The notes below the pieces were generated by a model, which ran no database searches, was not told the DNA's origin, and was given only the letters and a program-made list of their open reading frames with translations. 64,000 bases of DNA from Ailurus styani (Eukaryota; Chordata; Mammalia; Carnivora; Ailuridae), in contig LNAC01000003.1 in assembly GCA_002007465.1 (NCBI GenBank), forward strand, positions 9,895,515 to 9,959,514, written 5' to 3'. The position numbers and the translations under genes were made by a program. Shown here piece by piece: positions 11,601 to 23,450 of the stretch. How positions within the stretch are numbered: position 1 is the first letter of the stretch; the number at the start of each line of letters is the position of its first letter.

Positions 11601-12990
11601 ATTATTGCCTTTGCCTTCAGGAGGAAGACTAAGTGTTGTTGGGTAGAAATTATAAAGAAGTCATATGGGAGGGGGTGACTCTGTTTGATGGAGTAGCTTC
11701 AAGAGGCCTAATACCAGGCTGATGGTTTTACTTGCTTTAAATGGTCCAGTTAGCTAATGTCTAGTTTTTAGCCAGTTGCCACTTTCCATTCACTTCATCA
11801 CCCTGATGCCTTTTTGTGATTTTTTGAACTTTCCTTTTGCGCAACTGGGGTCAGCAATTCCGAGCATCTGCTCTAACACATGAGGGTATGATACCTCTTC
11901 ATGTTGCACAGCCATTGTAGAGATAAAATCGGGTCTTTTTTTTTTTTTAAGTAGCATATTGTGACAGAATATTTATCTGTAAATGTATATAGGTTTAGAA
12001 ATACCTTTCTTAGATTTTCATGTGGTCATTATCCTGGTAGGTGATAGCCAATGCTCAGGTAGCTGTAGACAAAAGCATTTGCACCCTAATTATGAATTTG
12101 GTGATTCAGTGAAGAATCACATAAAGGTGACACATGGTTTCGATGAAGAGTGGTTTTTGACCTCCTCCCGCAAATGTGTGATGGTGCTCCTAAGACCTAT
12201 TATTTATGAGCAGGTTAATATTGCCCAAATGTCTCTCTTGCTGAAGATTAGAAGTAGAATTCAGGAGGCTACTAATCCAGATGGGGCTTTCTCATTCAGC
12301 ACAGGGAGAGATGTTCTGTCAATAGGGTCAAATTTAAGTTACTAGCTTAGATTGAGGCCCTTCAGAAGGATTTTGGGTAACCCATAGGATCTCAAAGCAA
12401 GTATCAATTGACTTTGACTCATGTACTTAACCAATAATGTGAATCAGACACAATAACTTATACTCTAATGTTCTTAATATAAATTCCTTTTTAAAAATAT
12501 TTGTATCTTGACTCAGAGATTAATTTCCTTTCCCCTGATCCAGCCATTGGTGATGTTGGTATGGAAATGTGGGGTAAAGGTAGCAATAGTCATACGTGTT
12601 TCTAATGACCACCCCGACTCTGCTTATGGAGACTCTCTTAAAAGGAGTGTGGATATGGAGGCAAAACTTGTTACTGCTGGTATATAATCTCTGTTTTCAA
12701 AAACTTTTAATTTCTTTGAAACAGATATGTAAATAAGGAATTCTAGTATGTTGTTTTGTTGTAAATACTATGGTAGATATATATCCCTGTTTCTAATTAC
12801 TGAAAAGTCTCCATTATAGTGGGGTTATAAAATCATATTTTTTATGACTCTACATTTAAGGACTCATTGATGAAATTAATGTATATGCCACTATGTTAGA
12901 ATTCTGCGAGTATGTGTATATGTGTATAATTTGTACGGCTTCAATAACTTGAGGGAAAATATAGTCAAAAAGGTCTAATCTAGAAGATAC
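11601..12990. other. unique sequence with one 120-codon opening
   Basis: The plus-strand opening at 11983-12345 is the longest plus-strand frame here. Its translation has no recognisable domain, and the surroundings show no promoter, donor or acceptor that I trust. I regard it as a chance opening or an unrecognised relic. Confidence 0.45.
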
Positions 12991-12994
12991 TCAT

Positions 12995-13100
12995 AGTTAA
13001 ATAACTTATATTTGGATTCTGAATTTGCCACTTACCATGTCCATAATTGCTGATGTGACTGAGTAAATTACCTAACCTTTCTGAGCCTGTTACCTCGTTA
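12995..13100 (+). repeat. MIR fragment
   Basis: The order GGATTCTGAATTTGCCACTT, then GTGACTGAGTAAATTACCTA, then CCTTTCTGAGCCTGTTACCT matches the MIR core. A short A/C-rich and GGGA-rich stretch follows. Confidence 0.75.
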
Positions 13101-13344
13101 AAAAAACAAAAAACAAAAAGGAAGGTAGGGAAGGAGGGAGGAGTATTGAGTTTCTACAGTAACCCCACTTCTTTAGCTTAAAAATTTGGTGCTTTCAGGA
13201 TCAAAGTAAGGGATGCTGGTATAATACTGAACTCCAGTAGTTTTTCAAGGCTTATCTTGCCCTCACTGGCCTAGGACCCAACTCCACCTCCCAAATTCCA
13301 ATACAAACACAGTCACACAGCCACTCATAAAGTACATTCCCATC

Positions 13345-14035
13345 TGTGGGAGACTGAAAAATCCTCCTCAAAAGATGTTTACCTTAAAAAGGTAGAATCT
13401 TGGAACTTACAAATACTACCTTCTTTGGGAAAAGGATCTCGGAAGATGTACTTAAGTTAAAGATCTTGAGAAGAGATCATCCTGGGTTATCCAAGTAGGC
13501 CCTTAATCCAATGGCAAGTGTCCTTAAGAGAGACATACTGAGGGCACCTGGGTGGCTCAGTGGGTTGAAGCCTCTGCCTTCGGCTCAGGTCATGATCTCA
13601 AGCCCGCATCGGGCTCTCTCCTCAGTGGGGAGCCTGCTTTCTCCTCTCTCTCTGCCTGCCTCTCTGCCTACTTGTGATCTGATCTCTCTGTGTGTCAAAT
13701 AAATAAATAAAATCTTAAAAAAAAAAAAAAGAGAGAGAGACATACTGAGGAGAACAGACACACAGAGGAAAAAATGATGTGACAATGGAAGCAAAGATTC
13801 AAGTGGTGTAGCCACAGGCCAATGAAGCCAATTTATGGTGACGAATTTATCACCAAAATTTATCACCAAAAGCTGAGAGAGGAAAGGAAGGATTTCCCAA
13901 TAGAGCCTCCAGAGGAAATAAGGCCCTTTCCTACTAGTGCCTTGATTTCAGATTTCTGGCCTCTAGAACTGTGAGAGAATATGTTTCTGTTGTTTTAAGC
14001 CATCAAATTTAAGGTAATTTGTTACAATAACTAAC
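13345..14035 (+). mobile_element. MLT1-type LTR, split by a younger SINE
   Basis: The left part (13345-13542) contains GGTAGAATCTTGGAACTTAC and CCTTAATCCAATGGCAAGTG. The right part (13750-14035) contains TTTCTGGCCTCTAGAACTGT and TTGTTTTAAGCCATCAAATT, the usual end of MLT1 LTRs. The CAN-SINE at 13543-13733 interrupts it and duplicates 16 bp of the LTR, so the LTR is older than the SINE. Confidence 0.8.
13543..13733 (+). mobile_element. CAN-SINE inside the MLT1 LTR
   Basis: Target duplication AGAGAGACATACTGAG is perfect at 13527-13542 and 13734-13749. This copy lacks about a dozen bases of the usual GGTCCTGGGATCGAGG segment (CATGATCTCAAGCCCGCATC), a small internal deletion over the B box that probably removes promoter function. 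Confidence 0.95.
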
Positions 14036-14599
14036 AAACCATTTCTATGTTTTTTCTCAGTTAATTCCTGCCTCTCTTCCTCCATTAGGACAAATTAGAA
14101 TCCTACCTACCCTCAGTATCACTTTTTTAGTTAAAAGCTTCTGATTATTCCCACCCCCAACAATAAAGATTAATCGTGTCTTCCCCCTTTTCCTATGGTA
14201 TTTTATTTATATCTGTTAAAATTTTGACTTCTAATATTCCAGTATTTACCTTTTTATCCTGCCTCAGTGCTTACTTGATTACTGGAATACAGTCAGCATT
14301 TCGTAAATATTTCCTGTGTAAATATAGGACCGTGACCCATTAATGCCGGAATAGAGCCAATTTTTAGAGTAATTACACAAAGTGCCAGTCCCTAACCTCC
14401 CAAATATCTGACTTCTTACTTGGAAATTGTTTTACAGATTCCATGTCTTAAAACTGGTAGGGGGGAAGGCTTAATGGAAATTGAGTAACAGGAAAAGAGA
14501 GAAAGTTAAAAAATAACTTTAATACTATAGTTATATTAATATACCTCATTAATTAAAAATGTCTAAAATCATAATTGTTACTTTTTTACTTATTTACAT
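14036..14599. other. AT-rich unique sequence
   Basis: No gene or repeat was recognised between the MLT1 LTR and the L1 fragment. Confidence 0.5.
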
Positions 14600-15060
14600 C
14601 ATAACTTGTTCATAAAAAAAGGGTCTGGCCTATATACTATATGATTCCAACTGTGTGACATTCTGGAAAAGACAAAGCTATGGGGACAATAAAAAGATCA
14701 GTGGTTGCCAGGGTTTAGGGGTTGAGGGGAGACTAGGGGAAGCACAGAGGACTTTTAGGCTGATGAAAATAATCTGTCTGATACTGTAGTGATGGTTAGG
14801 TCGTTGTACATCTGTCCAAACCCTTGGAATGTACAACACTAAAGGTGAACTCTCATGTACTCTATGGGCTTTGGGTGATGATCATGTGTCAATGTAGGTT
14901 CATGATTGTATATAATGTACCACACTGGTGAGGGATGCTGGTAATGGGGGACTCTATACATGTGTGGGGCAGAAAGTATATGAGAAATATCTGTACCTTG
15001 TATTCAGTTTGGCTGTGACCTAAAGCTGCTCTAAAAATAATTAATAGTAATAAATAATGA
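14600..15060 (+). mobile_element. L1M-type LINE-1 3' end
   Basis: The order of TATATGATTCCAACTGTGTG, GACATTCTGGAAAAGACAAA, AAGATCAGTGGTTGCCAGGG, GTCCAAACCCTTGGAATGTA, GTGTCAATGTAGGTTCATGA and GAAATATCTGTACCTTGTAT, ending CTAAAGCTGCTCTAAAAATA, matches the 3' region of L1MA/L1MB elements. It is a 5'-truncated dead copy. Confidence 0.9.
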
Positions 15061-15259
15061 AGAGGGGAGATGTGAGGAGATGTGAAATATTAGGGAATAT
15101 TATCTCAGTAGCAAAATTTGAGGCACCAGAATGACTCACTCAGTGACATATCTCCTTAGGCCCTTTAGTCAGTTCACAGAGGCCATTGTCTAATACTGGG
15201 TCTGTGGGATGGTATGTGGGATGGTCTTAGGCACAAGGATCCGAGCCTTCATGTTTTCT

Positions 15260-15465
15260 TTCTTTCTTTCTTTCTTTTTTTTAGATTTTTTTTTTAAATT
15301 ATTTGACACAGAGAGAGATGACAAGTAGGCAGAGGCAGGCAGAGAGAGGAGGAAGCAGGCTCCCGACTGAGCAGGGAACCCGATGCGGGCCTCCATCCCA
15401 GGACCTTGAGATCATGACCTGAGCCGAAGGCAGAGGCTTTAACCCACTGAGCCACCCAGGCACTC
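15260..15465 (-). mobile_element. CAN-SINE, minus
   Basis: The plus strand begins with a TTTC repeat and T-run (the complement of the A-rich tail) and ends GAGCCACCCAGG. The 15-bp target duplication GCCTTCATGTTTTCT is at 15245-15259 and 15466-15480. Confidence 0.95.
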
Positions 15466-15546
15466 GCCTTCATGTTTTCTAATGCTGTGGAGAAAACACA
15501 GACAGCACTCCTTTTATTAAGTTTTCAAAGAGAAAAATATTTTCTT

Positions 15547-15728
15547 TTAGATTTTATTTATTTATTTGAAAGAGAGAGCGAGCCCGCGCGGAAGTGGTGG
15601 GGAGGGGCAGAGGGAGAGGGAAAGCTGAGCAGGGAACCCAATGCAGGGATCCATCCCAGACCCTGAGGTCCTGACCTGAGCCAAGCGGAAGGCAAACAGT
15701 TAACCAACTGAGCCACCCAAGCAACCCA
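15547..15728 (-). mobile_element. CAN-SINE, older subfamily, minus
   Basis: Plus-strand landmarks are AGATTTTATTTATTTATTTG, a purine-rich tract with GAGCCCGCGCGG, then TGACCTGAGCC and ending GAGCCACCCAAGCAACCC. No convincing target duplication, so the edges are approximate. It lies 66 bp from the previous SINE's right duplication and next to a MIR. Confidence 0.85.
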
Positions 15729-15764
15729 TACAGCAAGATATTTTTTGAGAGCAAGGTACTTTGC

Positions 15765-15870
15765 TTTGTTTTCTCCATTTTAAAATGAAGCATATGAGAC
15801 AGAGAATGATTAAATAAGTTAACCAATGTCCCACTGCTGGAGTAGTAGAGCTAGGATTACATATTCTTTT
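15765..15870 (-). repeat. MIR fragment, minus
   Basis: TTTTCTCCATTTTAAAATGA, AATAAGTTAACCAATGTCCC and GTAGTAGAGCTAGGATTACA follow the reverse-complement MIR core. Confidence 0.75.
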
Positions 15871-16077
15871 TATCCCTATCATGAAAATTTCCAAAGAGAG
15901 ATGCAGTATCAAACTTTGTTGTTGTGTTTAGGTTTATGGCTGGATTAATGTGTTCAAGATAACTGTAGTTTCAATACGCCTCTGCCAGGGGCAACCTAGA
16001 GCCTCTGATCTGTAGGTGGTGCTCTCCTTTAATCTCGTTTAGTGTCCCTAAGTGCCTGCCCTTCATTCCTTTGTTTG

Positions 16078-17010
16078 ACAAATATTTACTGAGCAGCTTC
16101 TGTATGCCAGGTAAATATTCAAGTGTTATAGACATATACATCAGTGAACAAAACTCACAAAATGTCTGTTCTCACAAAGCTTATGTTCTATTTAGAGGGA
16201 GACAGGAAATAAATACAAAGCACAATAAAGAAGTAAAGTGTATACCATGTTAAAAATTAATAAATATTATGGAAACATTTAAAAACTCCACAGGATAAGG
16301 GGGTAGTAGGGGTGAGGAGGGGGATCACGGTGTATAGGCAGGTGTCATTTAGAAGGTGAAAAGTGAGCAGAAACATGAAGCATGAGGGATTTAATAAAGC
16401 TGAAATCAGAAATAAAGGGGCCTTAACATTCAAAGAATCCAGACATGTTATCCTTAGAACAAACATTACGTGTTTCTAGGCCAGTATGGCTGGTGCAGGG
16501 TGAGTTAAGAAGAGTAAGGTCAAATTGGATTGGGGAGGGACAGATCGTGATAGACATTGTAGGTCATTATGTAGGCACTGGCTTTTCCTCTGAGTTAAAT
16601 GGGAAGGTGATGTAGAATTTTTAGAAAATATGTGATATGACTTTAGTTTTTAGAAGATTATCCTCTCCTGTGTTGATAAAATAGGTCAGAAGGAGGTGGG
16701 GTAAGGTTGAAGTAGGAAGTAGTTGACTTGCAATAAAAGGTGAGGATGTTAGTGGCTTAGATCCGGGTGGGGATAGTAGGAGAGGAACTGATTGGATTTT
16801 GGATATTTCATAGATATCAACTCAGGAGGTTTGAGATGGATGTGAGAGAAAAAGAGGATTTTAGAATGACCCCAGGATTTTTTGCCTGAACAAGTATAAG
16901 ACTTGTTTCCTTGAAAAGGAAAAGGCTGAAGAAAGATGACTGGGAGGAAAGGCCAAGAGATATTCATTTGTTTTTTTAAACAGGTTGAGTTTGAGATACT
17001 TACTAGATTT
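16078..17010 (+). repeat. old LINE-like 3' region (left part)
   Basis: Starts ATATTTACTGAGCAGCTTCT, then GTATGCCAGG, AGTGAACAAAACTCACAAAA and CACAAAGCTTATGTTCTATT. It continues with AGGCCAGTATGGCTGGTGCA, AGATCGTGATAGACATTGTA and GGATTTTGGATATTTCATAG. This long ordered match corresponds to a widespread ancient mammalian repeat, probably an L1M 3' region. It seems to resume at about 17580 (AGAAGTTAGATATATAAGCC), so the segment between may be a later insertion. Confidence 0.6.
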
Positions 17011-17013
17011 ATG

Positions 17014-17575
17014 TATTAGTTGTCTATTGATGCATGACAAATCACCACTAACTTAACAGCTTAAAATAACACCCACATTATTAATTCACATCTCTCTAGG
17101 TCAGAAGTCCAGACGGGTTCTCTGCTTAGAGTTTTACAAAGCCAAAATCAAGAACTCATTCAAACTGGGCTCGTAGCTGTAGGTTCTGGGAAAGAATCCA
17201 TTTCCAGGTTCATTCAGTTTCCTGGCAAATTTCAAATTCCTTGTGGTTGTAAGACCGAGGTCCCTATATCCTTGCTGGGCTGTTATTAGGGAGTTACTCT
17301 GTAGTCATTGTTCATGGTTCCTCCATCGTCAAAGACAGTAACGTTCTGTCAAATCCTTTCCTTGCCTCAAATCTCTCTGACTTCCCCATCTGCCTGCCTC
17401 TTCTGCTGCCACCCTGGGAAAGCTCTCTGCTTGTAAAGATCTATTGTGATTAGGTGAGGTAATTTTTCTTTTAATAATACAAGAACATAATCATTAGAGG
17501 AGTAATGGAGGAAGTAGGAGAAGATGAAAAGGTGAAGGTCGTGGGAGTCATCTTAAAAGTCTCACTACCATTACA
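17014..17575 (-). repeat. old LTR-like repeat inserted in the LINE-like repeat
   Basis: Begins GTATTAGTTGTCTATTGATG and CATGACAAATCACCACTAAC, then CTTAAAATAAC and CTAGGTCAGAAGTCCAGACG. This is the reverse-complement style of old MaLR/LTR repeats ('ttagttgtctattgctgcataacaaa..aacttagtggcttaaaac'). Sequence like the earlier LINE region resumes after it. Family not assigned. Confidence 0.5.
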
Positions 17576-17579
17576 CCCA

Positions 17580-17670
17580 AGTAGAGATGTTGAATAAGAA
17601 GTTAGATATATAAGCCTGGAGTTTAGGGACAAGGTGTCAGCTAGATTTGGAAGTTTATGTTTAAAGTCCT
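17580..17670 (+). repeat. old LINE-like 3' region (right part)
   Basis: GTAGAGATGTTGAATAAGAA, GTTAGATATATAAGCCTGGA and GTTTAGGGACAAGGTGTCAG match the part of the repeat expected after the block ending near 17010. Confidence 0.5.
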
Positions 17671-17679
17671 TATTTCTGT

Positions 17680-19355
17680 CTTCCCTACAACCTCCTTAAG
17701 AAGTTGGGAGTGAATTGCTAAGTAACACTCAACCATAGGTACAGATGGAGCTATTGACACAAGGTCAGACATTTCTATTACCTAAAAATTACCTAAAAGA
17801 AACATTTCAGTGACTCACTTCACTGGGCGTATCTGATTGGAATGTCATGCTTGCAGTGCTATGGACTTTTCTGCCTAGAATGTTTGGTTGCCATTATTTA
17901 TAAAAAATCTACTTCAGTCTCAATGGCAGACTGTGGCTGCTCCCTAAATTGTTCATTCGTTCAATCCTAAATGGTGCCCACTCTTCTCACCAACTTTAAA
18001 TAGGTCTATGTCAAAGAAAAATTGCATTCAGTATTTTTTATTCCAAGAAATCTAGGGCTAAAATTTAGCACCCATAGAAGCAGAAACCAAGCTGCTCTGT
18101 GTGAGATATATTGAGCATGTCCTCTGAATGGAATAGTAAGTAGTTAGGAAGAAAGCACTAGGACTTTTATCAGTCATCATCTGGTGAATTAATTAACCTG
18201 AGGCTTGACTAATGGGAAGCTATTTTGCTGTTAAGGGTGATTAACAAATTCTCCTACTTAGGAATTAGTGCTTATATATGCACATATGCATATATATGTA
18301 TATTAATATATCAGTGTGTGTATATATATATTGCACTATTAGCCATGATTATTTAAAATAGTATTTTCAGGTTGTTTTAAAATAGTGTAAATAATTTAAA
18401 ATAAAAGCAAAGGAATTGCCTCTCCCTGGAAGTTTCAGGAGCTAATGAATAGTCCCCATGGTCATATTAAATTGACATCCAACAGAAAAGGAAATAGGGC
18501 CAGGTGACTCTTTTCTTGTCAAAATCATTAGCTTAATGGTAGAGGACACAGGACAAATGAACTGTAGAAGCAATTGTGAGCCATACTTTTGTCATATGAC
18601 AAACTCTCCATCTAAGTATATGGGAACTAGGTGGGTGGGGATAAGAAGGGGGAGGGTATTATGAACAGCTGCCAGATTATTTCTGTTATGTTTAGTTCAG
18701 CCTGAATTAGGAAGAAAGAAAAAAATGAAGAATATCTTGTGCTCTAAGATGAATAAATATTGTTGAATCAGATGTTAAGATTGTCTTTAACAAACTTAAT
18801 AGCATCCAGAAATCCAAAGGAGGGAGATTACTTAGATGATAATGAATCTGAAATTTGTATTCAAGAAAAGCAAATTATTTGGCCTGAGGGGGATTGTGGG
18901 GGTGAGACTCAAAGGGGGAAAACAGCTATTTCCTACCATTCAAAGCATTGTCCTGATAAAGAAAGAAAGTATTTGTTCAGCATTACATTAAAGAGTAGGG
19001 CTAGAATGAATGATTGGAAATTAAGAGCATCTAAAACATTTGAGATCAATGTAGGTATGGTCTTTCTAAGAAAAAACAAGCAGAATCTTTTACTTGAATT
19101 ATTTAAGTAAAAGCTAAGACACCACTGGTGAGAAATGTTTGTATGCTGTTCCTCATAAACTAGGTGATCTTTCATCCTGATCTGACTCTAAGATACTATG
19201 AGCCTGTAAAGTAAGCTAGTTTTATTAATGACTTGAGCTCATTACGTATGATAATTCAAGTCTCTAAAGTAGTAAGGGTTACTGTATCCAGACTTTTTCA
19301 TGAGAGAAAAATAAATTATTTTTAATTCTACAGCCATTTTTTATCCATGACATTT
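17680..19355. other. AT-rich unique sequence with a TA/TG tract
   Basis: A purine-pyrimidine alternating stretch (CATATGCATATATATG and TGTGTGTATATATATA) lies at about 18275-18332. The 116-codon plus-strand opening at 18760-19110 has no recognisable motif or splice context. Confidence 0.5.
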
Positions 19356-19369
19356 AAAAGTTAATTCTA

Positions 19370-19561
19370 GGGCGCCTGGGTGGCTCAGTGGGTTAAAGCC
19401 TCTGCTTTCGGCTCAGGTCATGATCTCAGGGTCCTGGGGTCGAGGCCCGCATCCGGCTCTCTGCTCAGCAGGGAGCCTGCTTCCTCCTCTCCCTGTCTCT
19501 CTGCCTGCTTCTCTGTGATCTCTCTCTCTGTGTCAAATAAATAAATAAAATCTTTAAAAAA
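19370..19561 (+). mobile_element. CAN-SINE, full length
   Basis: Perfect 14-bp target duplication AAAAGTTAATTCTA at 19356-19369 and 19562-19575. Confidence 0.95.
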
Positions 19562-19731
19562 AAAAGTTAATTCTATACTGATATATAACTGTATAATAGA
19601 ACTACAGCTATTCCTATAGCAATTCCTAATTGATAATTGGAATTCATCATAGACGGTAAAGACATTGCAAAAGTAGTTAAATATATTTCTTAATTGTTAC
19701 TTTTAATTTGTTTAAAATTTATACTATTTTT

Positions 19732-19923
19732 TTAAAAGATATTATTTATTTATTTGACAGACAGAGACACTGTGAGAGAGGGAACACCAGCACTGGGAGT
19801 GGGAGAAGGAGAAGCAGGCTTCCCGCTGAGCGGGGAGCCCGACGTGGGGCTCAATCCCAGGACCCTGGGATCATGACCTGAGCTGAAGGCAGACACCTAA
19901 TAACTGAGCCACCCAGGTGCCCC
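19732..19923 (-). mobile_element. CAN-SINE, older subfamily, minus
   Basis: The plus strand ends CCACCCAGGTGCCCC, and the interior reads GGGAGCCCGACGTGGGGCTC. The 17-bp target duplication (AAATTTATACTATTTTT at 19715-19731 against the copy at 19924-19940) carries one mismatch, as expected of an older copy. Confidence 0.94.
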
Positions 19924-19940
19924 AAATTTACACTATTTTT

Positions 19941-20774
19941 AAGCTTGTAAATAATCTGAAAATTGTAATTTGTTTGCTTTTTCAAAAAAGCAAAGTTAGC
20001 TATGTAACAATTGTGTCTTGTGTCTTCAACATTCACAATATGGACACTTTTCCTTAGAAAATCTACCACTTAACCAGAAACTGAATCAACATTATAGTGT
20101 TCCCGGGATCTCAAGAACACTCTGGGGAGAGCTGAAGCAGACTCAACCATATATATTAATATGTGCTCTACAGACATTCTCATGGGACTGTGCAACCCTG
20201 ATATAGTGACTTTCTAGCTATTCAGATAAAAGGACTATTTAGAGTTTATATCTTTGTGGGAAGGAATATCCCATGTTAGAGTAAAGTTATTATAAAATAT
20301 TAGAAAGAAATAATATTTCTTTAATAAACATCCTATTGATATCTCCTATAGATGTAAAATGTTTTATGTAATTAATGTAGCATAGCCAATAGACCATGGC
20401 AAGCTTTCTAGCACTGTCCTTTAAATGAACTTCACGTAAGCCTGAGAAAATATCTCAGATGAAAAAAAAGTGTATTTTATAGGTTCAGGCATGTTTAAAT
20501 AGATTCCAAGGCTCATTCTTTAGAAAAGCACTAGGATGTCTCTTTAGGACCCATATTCTGCCTTCTTTGTAAAGAACTCATGTAATCATTTACAGTTTAG
20601 GTTAAATATGCATTAACATAGGCTAGAAATTAATTTCATTTTCTCAGGAATTCCCTAAACATACTAAATTTCATTCAAAGCATTTTACACTTTACTCTAA
20701 TTTTATTTTATTAATATGTATATGAACGTAATGATTAGGTGTTATAAAGCAAACCTGGATAAAATTTTCCTTTC
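19941..20774. other. AT-rich unique sequence
   Basis: Nothing assignable between two SINEs. Confidence 0.5.
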
Positions 20775-20787
20775 AAGATCATTATTG

Positions 20788-21002
20788 GGGCGCCTGGGTG
20801 GCTCAGTGGGTTCAAGCCTCTGCCTTCGGCTCAGGTCATGATCTCAGGGTCCTGGGATCCAGGCCCGCATCGGGCTCCCTGCTCAGCGGGGAGCCTGCTT
20901 CCTCCTCTCTCTCTGCCTGCCTCTCTGCCTGCTTGTGATCTCTCTCTCTCTGTCAAATAAATAAATAAAATCTTAAAATAAATAAATAAATAAATAAATA
21001 AA
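20788..21002 (+). mobile_element. CAN-SINE with expanded AAAT tail
   Basis: The tail has expanded to about six AAAT units. The target duplication AAGATCATTATTG is perfect at 20775-20787 and 21003-21015. Confidence 0.95.
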
Positions 21003-21057
21003 AAGATCATTATTGAACACTGGAATAGGACTGCATTATCAGAGATACCTGGAACAG

Positions 21058-21183
21058 GGTTTTTGTTGTTGTTTTGTTTTTGGTTTTGTTTATGTAGTCT
21101 CCATGCCCAACGTGGGGCTTGAACTCATAACGCTGAGACCAAAAGGTGCACGTTCTACTGACCGAACCAGCCAAACGCCCCAG
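21058..21183 (-). mobile_element. ancient CAN-SINE variant, minus
   Basis: The segments GTAGTCTCCATGCCCAACGT, GGGGCTTGAACTCATAACGC, GAGACCAAAAGGTGCACGTT and CTACTGACCGAACCAGCC correspond to the reverse complement of an older tRNA-derived carnivore SINE type. The left edge merges into a GTTTT-rich tail. Confidence 0.8.
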
Positions 21184-21189
21184 AGGAGA

Positions 21190-21930
21190 TGTTTTTAAAA
21201 CACATGTACCCAGCTCCCACACATGACTTGCTGAATCAACACCTAAGAGACCTGTGTCCTAAGAGACTTCCTTTTTCTCAAAGGAATGGAATCCCCAAAT
21301 TTTAGCTTGTCACATGGCTCTCTAGAATGAAAACCTCACTCTCCGGCTTCCTTTGTAGCTAGCTTTGGACATGCGATGTCTTCATGGAAATGGACTCACC
21401 AACGTTTGGAATCAATTTTCATGGCTTCCAATTAGCCTGAATTTAGGTGCTGACTGAAATCCTCCCCTTTGGGACACTGACAGGTTTTGGGACACCCTCG
21501 ATTACTGCAAGCTATGAAAAAAATACATATAGAATTACCCTTCAAAACAAGTTTATGTGGAGCAAAACATCAAGTTTTCTTTCTCAGTAAAAGTTTTTAA
21601 AAGCATATTACAAAGTAAAACCACAACTAGAAACCTCCAATAAAGGCATATAAGGCTCAGCTGGGTTTTTTTATTTTATTTTTCTATGAAAAGGGAACAA
21701 TGACAAAAATAAAAAACAATATTAGGAGTTCATTTGAAAGTGCAACTTACCAGCTTGCACCAATCTCTTTACAGAGTCAGCCCTACCTTGTTGCCTCCTG
21801 TATTATAGGCTAATAGGAGGAGAGCTGGTTTTTCCTGCAGCCCAGTGAGCCCCACGTACAGCAGGGTCTTAAATCAGAGGGAATCAGAGATGTTCACGCT
21901 ATAGAAATCACTGGGAAAAGAAAAAGAAAT
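21190..21930. other. unique sequence, no gene seen
   Basis: No recognised repeat or exon. Confidence 0.5.
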
Positions 21931-21948
21931 GAAAATATTTCTAAATAT

Positions 21949-22152
21949 GGGCGCCTGGGTGGCTCAGTGGGTTAAAGCCTCTGCCTTCGGCTCAGGTCAT
22001 GATCTCAGGGTCCTGGGATTGAGGCCCACATCAGGCTCCCTGCTCGGCAGGGAGCCTGCTTCCTCCTCTCTCTCTGCCTGCCTCTCAGCTTTCTTGTGAT
22101 CTCTCTCTCTGTGTGTCAAATAAATAAATAAAATCTTTAAGGAAAAAAAAAA
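21949..22152 (+). mobile_element. CAN-SINE, full length
   Basis: The perfect 18-bp target duplication GAAAATATTTCTAAATAT at 21931-21948 and 22153-22170 suggests a young insertion. It is the last CAN-SINE before a stretch of about 13 kb without any. Confidence 0.96.
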
Positions 22153-22170
22153 GAAAATATTTCTAAATAT

Positions 22171-23220
22171 ATCTCAACAGTGAAAACAAATGATTTTTTT
22201 CCTTTTAGTTCACTAGAGATTTCAATTACCCAGAGTTAATTTTGCAACCATGATGCAACTGAAATAGTTATCCAGTACACATTTGACCTGGTACATATGT
22301 AACTGCACTAATTTGACCTTGGAAATAAAATTAATATATATGTTACCTTGTACAAAAACAGGGGATGTTTCTCTTATTTAGCCTTTGGAATGATTTGAAT
22401 TTATAGTAGGAGTTAGAGAAGTACTGCATTATGTACAATAATTCATTGTTTCTATTTAAGGAAAATGTAACATGACATTGAAACGTTCAGATCTGTATTT
22501 TGACTTGCGTAGTCAAACTAGAATGTTCAAGAATGAGATAATAATGCCTAATTAGATAATTAGATAATAATACCAATAATACCAAAGTAATTAATGACAT
22601 TATGTAGGCATATATTAATGAACTTAGCTCTGGACTTTCAAGTTATCAAGTTAATGCTATGGCTAATTTATAACTCTCTCCTGGATTAAATTCCCACTAA
22701 AATTTTGTTCTGATGGTTTGTTAATGGAGTATACAAATACATTAATAATAGTGCAACCTATAGTTAGTAGAGAATAATCATTGCTATCTTTTTAAGAGAG
22801 AAAGTAGTTGGAGAGCCAGACAGCTAAGTTTGCCTCCATGATGTTCTCTGGTGTTTGAGTAACAAAGGGACATCAAGAATTTCCTGTACAAGAGTCATTT
22901 TTACTGATAGACACACGTATTACTGAGCCCCTTCCAGCACTCCGGTCAAGAAAATCTACCACTTCCTTGTCCTGATGGAAGGTGTTCAGGGAGATGAGTG
23001 ATTCTTTGTAAATGAATTACAGTGGGATAAATGGGAGGCTTCCTTTGAAACATAAGAATGTGAATAGGAAATTTTTTGTTAGTGTGATAGGAGAATGCTC
23101 TGGTAATGAGCATTCTGTGATTATTTTGCAAACTTCTGTCAAGTAGAGCATTTGTTCTGGTCATACTTAAGTGAAACAATGGCTAGAGGAATCATTATCC
23201 TATGGTCGGACAAACCGAAG
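22171..23220. other. AT-rich unique sequence
   Basis: Contains a short tandem stretch (TTAGATAATTAGATAATAAT near 22551) and nothing else assignable. Confidence 0.5.
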
Positions 23221-23224
23221 ACAC

Positions 23225-23450
23225 CTCGGAGTTTCTCAGCTTTGGCAACATTGACAGTTTGGCCAAGTTGTTCTTTGTTGTGGGGACTGTCCTGGTCATT
23301 ATAAGATGTTTGGCAGCACCAGTCGCCTCCAGCCACTGTACATGTTAGCAGTATCTGTCCCCCGTTATGACAACCAAAACATGTCTCAGAACATTGCCAG
23401 ATATCCCCTGGGGTGAGGGTATAAGTGCCCCTGATTAAGAATCACTTAGA
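23225..23450 (-). mobile_element. MER5A-type hAT-Charlie DNA transposon, minus
   Basis: Plus-strand landmarks in order are GTTTCTCAGCTTTGGCAACA, GTTCTTTGTTGTGGGGACTG, TCCTGGTCATTATAAGATGT, TATGACAACCAAAACATGTC, ATTGCCAGATATCCCCTGGG and TTAAGAATCACTTA. This is the full reverse-complement layout of MER5A, a short non-autonomous element. The minus-strand ORFs overlapping it are incidental. Confidence 0.9.

Noticed and set aside
11983..12345. 120-codon plus-strand ORF
   Set aside because: No recognised motif, and no promoter or splice context. It was kept only as a note in the stretch description.
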